Assembly: GCF_001045455.1 (NCBI RefSeq)
Contig: NZ_LFNE01000001.1
Location: 372,001 to 436,000 of the forward strand
Reading direction: 5' to 3'
Source of the DNA: Chryseobacterium sp. FH2
GTDB taxonomy: Bacteria > Bacteroidota > Bacteroidia > Flavobacteriales > Weeksellaceae
Length of the DNA: 64,000 nucleotides
Below, piece after piece: positions 60,375 through 64,000 of the stretch. The notes under the pieces were generated by a model, which did no database searches, was not told the origin of the DNA, and saw nothing but the letters and a program-made list of their open reading frames with translations. Positions within the stretch are counted from its first letter, which is position 1. Every line of letters starts with the position of its first letter. The translations under genes and the position numbers were made by a program.

Positions 60375-60387
60375 GTTTGGTCCCTCG

Positions 60388-61131
60388 TTAATTAAGGAGC
60401 CAATCGTACCCTTTTTCTTCAAGCTCTAAAGCAAGAGACTTATCACCGGTTTTGATGATTTTTCCATTTGCTAAAACATGAACATAGTCAGGTTGAATAT
60501 AATTAAGCAATCTTTGATAGTGAGTAATCAAAAGAACCGCATTTCCTTCATTTTTAAATGCATTTACACCATCAGCAACGATTCTTAAAGCATCAATGTC
60601 TAATCCCGAATCTGTTTCATCAAGAATAGCCAGTTTGGGATTAAGCATCATCATCTGGAAAATCTCGTTTCTTTTCTTTTCACCTCCGGAAAATCCTTCG
60701 TTTAATGATCTTGAAAGGAAATCTTTTTTGATTCCTAATTGCTCAGACTTCTCGCGGATCAAGGCAAGCATTTCTTTTGCCGGCATTTCTGTCAATCCAT
60801 TTGCTTTTCTGTTTTCGTTCAAAGCAGCTTTGATGAAGTTTGTTACAGAAACCCCCGGGATTTCTACCGGATATTGAAAGGAAAGGAAAATTCCTTTGTG
60901 AGCTCTTTCCTCCGGAGCATCTTCAATGATGTTGTCTCCACCGAAAATAATTTCTCCGTCTGTTACTTCATAATCTTCTTTCCCTGCGATTACAGATGAA
61001 AGAGTAGATTTTCCAGCGCCGTTCGGTCCCATAATAGCATGTACTTCGCCCGGTTTTATTTCAAGATTGATACCTTTTAAAATTTCTGCGCCATCTTCAA
61101 TTTTGGCGTGCAAGTTTTTTATTTCTAACAT
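60388..61131 (-). CDS. sufC: Fe-S cluster assembly ATPase SufC
   Basis: ABC-type ATPase of the SufBC2D complex. 247 aa: Walker A GPNGAGKS (residues 35-42), Q-loop LSFQYPVEIPG, SufC-specific signature NEGFSGGEKKRNEI, Walker B LAILDETDSGLDIDAL (the SufC variant has D-E-T-D-S-G), and H-loop LLITHYQRLL. It belongs with sufB and sufD; the 400-bp gap to sufB holds a decayed GNAT gene instead of the usual few bases. Confidence 0.96.
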   Translation of the reverse strand: MLEIKNLHAKIEDGAEILKGINLEIKPGEVHAIMGPNGAGKSTLSSVIAGKEDYEVTDGEIIFGGDNIIEDAPEERAHKGIFLSFQYPVEIPGVSVTNFIKAALNENRKANGLTEMPAKEMLALIREKSEQLGIKKDFLSRSLNEGFSGGEKKRNEIFQMMMLNPKLAILDETDSGLDIDALRIVADGVNAFKNEGNAVLLITHYQRLLNYIQPDYVHVLANGKIIKTGDKSLALELEEKGYDWLLN

Positions 61132-61149
61132 TTTTATTTGCTAAACAAA

Positions 61150-61529
61150 TTATTTTTGAATTTTATATACTAAACTTTCAGGCTGATTGGGAACATCATT
61201 AAGCTTTCCAATTGAATCAATTCCTGCCTTTTCTAATACTTTAACAGAAGCAATATTATCAGGACGGGCAACTCCGAATATTTCTCCTTTATCAATATTG
61301 TTAAATCCTAAGTCTATAATTTCTTTGTAAATTCTTTTCCCCAAGCTTCTGGAGAAAATCGATACCCGAGATTTAATTTTTTTTTATCTCCATACATTTT
61401 ATAGCTTAGCCCTCCAAAACAACAATGCTTTCTTGATTTTCTTTTGCTATAACAGCCCATCCTCCGAAATTATATTTATCCCAATGTTCAAGCATTTTGT
61501 TGAATGTATTCTCTTTCCGTAACTTCCAT
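61150..61529 (-). pseudogene. Decayed GNAT N-acetyltransferase between sufB and sufC
   Basis: In order along the minus strand from 61529: MEVTEREYIQQ, LEHWDKYNFGGWAVIAKENQ, FGGLSYKMYGDKKKLNLGYR, then RFSPEAWGKEFTKK, and finally the intact last frame GKRIYKEIIDLGFNN and VARPDNIASVKVLEKAGI to the stop. These are consecutive parts of one RimJ-type GNAT domain, but they lie in three frames with breaks near 61496, 61413 and 61338. The usual N-terminal 45 residues are also missing. So it is an N-truncated, frameshifted remnant. Confidence 0.75.
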
Positions 61530-61536
61530 AATTATG

Positions 61537-62985
61537 TTATCCAACAGATCCCTCTAATGAAATTTCCAATAATTTTTGAGCCTCAATAGCAAATTCCATT
61601 GGAAGCTTATTTAAAACTTCTTTACTGAACCCGTTCACTATCAATGCAATTGCTCTTTCTGTATCAATACCTCTCTGGTTACAATAAAAAATCTGGTCTT
61701 CCCCGATTTTTGAAGTTGTTGCTTCGTGTTCCAATTGGGCTGTCGGATCTTTGATTTCAATATAAGGGAAAGTGTGCGCTCCGCATTCGTTACCCATCAG
61801 TAAGGAATCACACTGAGAGAAGTTTCTCGCTCCTTTTGCAGTTGGCATTACTTTCACCAAACCTCTGTATGAATTTTGAGATTTTCCGGCAGAAATACCT
61901 TTAGAAATAATCGTTGACTTCGTGTTTTTCCCGATGTGGATCATTTTTGTTCCCGTATCTGCATATTGGTGATTGTTTGTCACTGCGATAGAGTAGAACT
62001 CTCCGATAGAGCCGTCTCCTTTTAAGATACAGGATGGATATTTCCAGGTTACGGCAGAACCTGTTTCCACTTGTGTCCAAGAGATTTTTGCTTTTCTTTC
62101 ACAAAGTCCTCTTTTCGTTACAAAGTTGAAAACTCCACCTTTTCCTTCTTCATTTCCCGGATACCAGTTTTGAACTGTTGAATATTTAATTTCGGCATTA
62201 TCCATCGCGATCAATTCAACAACTGCCGCGTGAAGCTGATTTTCGTCTCTTGACGGAGCTGTACATCCCTCAAGATAAGAAACGTAACTTCCTTCATCAG
62301 CAATAACGAGAGTTCTTTCAAACTGCCCTGTTCCTGCCTGATTAATACGGAAATAGGTTGAAAGTTCCATTGGACATCTCACGCCTTTTGGAATATAGCA
62401 GAAACTTCCGTCAGAAAATACCGCGGAATTTAATGCTGCATAAAAATTATCACCTCTAGGGACTACTTTCCCGAGATATTTTCTTACTAAATCAGGGTGA
62501 TTTTTGATAGCTTCAGAAATGGAACAGAAAATAATTCCTTTTTCCATTAAAGTTTCCTGAAAAGTCGTCTTTACAGAAACTGAATCTATTACGATATCTA
62601 CCGCAACTCCTGAAAGCCTTTTTTGCTCTTCTATATTGATTCCTAATTTTGCAAAAGTTTTTAATAACTCAGGATCTACCTCATCTAAACTTTCTAATTC
62701 AGGTTTTGCTTTTGGAGCTGCATAATATTTAATCGCCTGGAAATCCGGTTTTTCATACTTGATGTTTGCCCAAGTAGGTTCTACCATTTTTTTCCAAATC
62801 CTGAAAGACTCCAAACGCCATTCTGTCATCCATTCGGGTTCCTCTTTTTTAGCGGAGATCGCACGGACGATGTCTTCATTTAAGCCGGTTGGGAAGTCTT
62901 CATAATCAATCTTCGTTTCCCAGCCGAATTCGTATTTTTTATTTTCTAAATCGACTCTTAAGTCGTCTTCAGTATATTTACTCAT
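61537..62985 (-). CDS. sufB: Fe-S cluster assembly protein SufB
   Basis: Scaffold subunit of SufBC2D. 482 aa with the standard landmarks: [40 protein letters not shown]-type [62 protein letters not shown], the beta-helix core, [63 protein letters not shown]-type segment with the conserved Cys and Glu of the cluster site, and a C-terminus [22 protein letters not shown]. It heads the scaffold genes after sufA. Confidence 0.96.
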   Translation of the reverse strand: MSKYTEDDLRVDLENKKYEFGWETKIDYEDFPTGLNEDIVRAISAKKEEPEWMTEWRLESFRIWKKMVEPTWANIKYEKPDFQAIKYYAAPKAKPELESLDEVDPELLKTFAKLGINIEEQKRLSGVAVDIVIDSVSVKTTFQETLMEKGIIFCSISEAIKNHPDLVRKYLGKVVPRGDNFYAALNSAVFSDGSFCYIPKGVRCPMELSTYFRINQAGTGQFERTLVIADEGSYVSYLEGCTAPSRDENQLHAAVVELIAMDNAEIKYSTVQNWYPGNEEGKGGVFNFVTKRGLCERKAKISWTQVETGSAVTWKYPSCILKGDGSIGEFYSIAVTNNHQYADTGTKMIHIGKNTKSTIISKGISAGKSQNSYRGLVKVMPTAKGARNFSQCDSLLMGNECGAHTFPYIEIKDPTAQLEHEATTSKIGEDQIFYCNQRGIDTERAIALIVNGFSKEVLNKLPMEFAIEAQKLLEISLEGSVG

Positions 62986-63062
62986 TTTAATAGATTTTAG
63001 ATATTAGATTTAGAAGCTAGTTTTCGCGATATGCTATCCTAATCTCTATTTCTAATTTCTAA

Positions 63063-63392
63063 TTATAAAGAAAAACTCTCTCCACAACCACACGTTCTGG
63101 ATGCATTAGGATTATTAAAAATAAATCCTTTCCCGTTCAAACCTCCTGAATACTCAAGAACTGTTCCTGCCAAATAGAGGATAGACTTTTTATCTACAAT
63201 AATTTTAATGTCATTGTCTTCAAAAACCTGATCTGTGTCTGTCTTTTCGTTGTCAAACTTCAAAACATATTCTAAACCAGAACATCCCCCGCTTTTTACG
63301 CCCACTCTTATATAGTCTTCAAAAGGTTTAAAACCATCTTCTGTCATCAGTTGGATGGCTTTTGCTTTTGCTTGATCTGATACTTTTATCAT
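63063..63392 (-). CDS. sufA: HesB/IscA-type Fe-S carrier (SufA-like)
   Basis: 109-aa A-type carrier. Three Cys form the cluster site: Cys37 in VKSGGCSGLEYVLKF, and Cys101 and Cys103 in RTCGCGESFSL. FIFNNPNASRTCGCG is the family end. First gene of the suf unit, 77 bp before sufB, with a strong promoter upstream; no SufR-type regulator is in view. Confidence 0.92.
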   Translation of the reverse strand: MIKVSDQAKAKAIQLMTEDGFKPFEDYIRVGVKSGGCSGLEYVLKFDNEKTDTDQVFEDNDIKIIVDKKSILYLAGTVLEYSGGLNGKGFIFNNPNASRTCGCGESFSL

Positions 63393-63420
63393 TGTATTTA
63401 TTTAGAATGATTTAATCTTG

Positions 63421-63452
63421 CAAAAATACGAACTAATTTCCGCAATCTCAAA
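63421..63452 (-). promoter_or_regulatory. suf operon promoter
   Basis: On the minus strand TTTG (63449-63452), 20 bp, TATTTTTG (63421-63428): both boxes match. Start near 63415, leader about 23 nt. Confidence 0.7.
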
Positions 63453-63590
63453 TTGATGATGTCTATTTTATCGATTTTACTTATAGACATTCTTGAAGGT
63501 GTTAAAAATTATATAAATTATCTTTTGCAAATATGGTGATTCTGTTTTTGATTTAACTTTGAAAAGTATTTTTTATCTATAAGAATAACA

Positions 63591-64000
63591 ATGAGAAATA
63601 AATTACTTGCTTTTTTTGCATTATTTTTAATAACAGCAGCAGCTTACGGGCAGACTGTGAGATACGTGTATGAAACTTCTGTCAATCCAGATTCTATTAA
63701 TCTGGTGAGCCTGAAAAACGAAAAAACGTTTTTGGACGTCAAAGGGAACCAATCTTTGTTTATTAGCGAAAATAGATTGATAAAAGATTCTTTACTTGCT
63801 TCTTTTAAACCGGAAGAAAAAAAGGAAAATAAAAAAGGGGAGAAAGATTTTTCAAAATTGGGAGGAAAAAAACATATTGAGCCTACTTTTTTTGAATATT
63901 TTATCATTAAAAATATTCCTGAACAAAAAATTTACTATTACGATAAAGTGTTTGATAAGCAAATTTATTATCAGGAAGACAGACCTTTGAAATGGGAAAT
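63591..64000 (+). CDS. GLPGLI-family exported protein (cut by the window end)
   Basis: Start ATG at 63591 with signal peptide MRNKLLAFFALFLITAAAYGQ. The next segment (TVRYVYETSVNPDSINL, LDVKGNQSLFISENRLIKDS) has the beta-strand pattern of GLPGLI proteins, a Bacteroidota family of periplasmic or outer-membrane proteins near TonB-dependent receptors; a Lys/Glu-rich insert follows, then FEYFIIKNIPEQKIYYYDK. The C-terminus lies beyond 64000. A TAACTTTG box at 63554-63561 may be its -7 element. Confidence 0.65.
   Translation, partial: MRNKLLAFFALFLITAAAYGQTVRYVYETSVNPDSINLVSLKNEKTFLDVKGNQSLFISENRLIKDSLLASFKPEEKKENKKGEKDFSKLGGKKHIEPTFFEYFIIKNIPEQKIYYYDKVFDKQIYYQEDRPLKWE

Noticed and set aside
1-64000. 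Search for tRNA, rRNA, CRISPR, prophage or complete IS
   Set aside because: No cloverleaf with TTCGANTC-type arm, no rRNA blocks, no spaced direct repeats, no transposase or phage structural genes were found by eye.

Overview
This window is a chromosomal segment from a member of the Bacteroidota, class Flavobacteriia, most likely Chryseobacterium or a close Weeksellaceae relative. The evidence is low GC (about one third by eye), repeated promoter boxes of the Bacteroidota type (TTTG or TTG, about 19-22 bp, then TAnnTTTG), two proteins with type IX secretion (T9SS) C-terminal sorting domains, many Bacteroidota-restricted families (DUF3078, DUF4919, DUF2306, DUF6122, GLPGLI, S46 peptidase, YARHG lipoprotein), and Bacteroidota-type signal peptides ending in AQ. 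No rRNA, tRNA, CRISPR array, complete insertion sequence or prophage was seen.

Layout. 1-5.0 kb (minus strand): accD, fbaA, a CBS-domain gene with nadK, a TrmH-type RNA methyltransferase and a secreted MORN-repeat protein. 4.4-9.0 kb holds a duplicated divergent two-gene module: a MORN-repeat protein on the minus strand facing a 199-aa secreted protein on the plus strand. The copies are separated by a bestrophin and a JmjC-like cupin gene, and the second MORN copy is broken by two frameshifts. 9.1-26 kb is housekeeping: mutS, a TonB-like protein, two thioredoxin-fold proteins, a BaiN-type flavoprotein, thioesterase, thiL, pepT, HMG-CoA lyase, a rhodanese, a SufT-like protein, an exonuclease, csaA. 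26.4-29.5 kb carries an ECF sigma factor overlapping a probable anti-sigma/outer-membrane-barrel fusion, then a T9SS cargo protein. yifB/comM follows.

31.2-35.7 kb is the only clearly accessory stretch. It is AT-rich and gene-poor, with a TPR-TM-AraC-type regulator, one secreted adhesin-like protein, a small inverted-repeat element and decayed coding sequence. 35.7-43 kb is exported-protein territory: an S46 dipeptidyl peptidase, a META lipoprotein, a minus-strand set of three exported proteins (one of 848 aa with a large internal duplication, one with a T9SS signal) and, upstream of them, a LytTR response regulator whose phospho-acceptor Asp is Glu. 43-54 kb (mainly plus strand) carries hflX, a DUF4919 protein, a CPA1 antiporter, alkD, a three-gene envelope operon of unknown function, a Ca2+/H+ antiporter, a truncated haemoglobin and a YkgJ cysteine-cluster gene behind a possibly structured leader. 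54-64 kb has gdhA, dprA, a rhomboid protease, a DUF3078 protein and the suf Fe-S assembly cluster (sufA-sufB-[decayed GNAT gene]-sufC-sufD), which has a good promoter upstream of sufA. The window ends inside a GLPGLI-family gene.

Most promising for follow-up: the duplicated MORN/199-aa modules and the palindromic divergent promoter of the second copy; the sigma/anti-sigma-barrel pair; the Glu-for-Asp LytTR regulator beside T9SS-associated genes; a possible small RNA near 3.8 kb; the leader at 53.0 kb; and decay between sufB and sufC. All functional calls rest on motif recognition by eye; no database search was possible.
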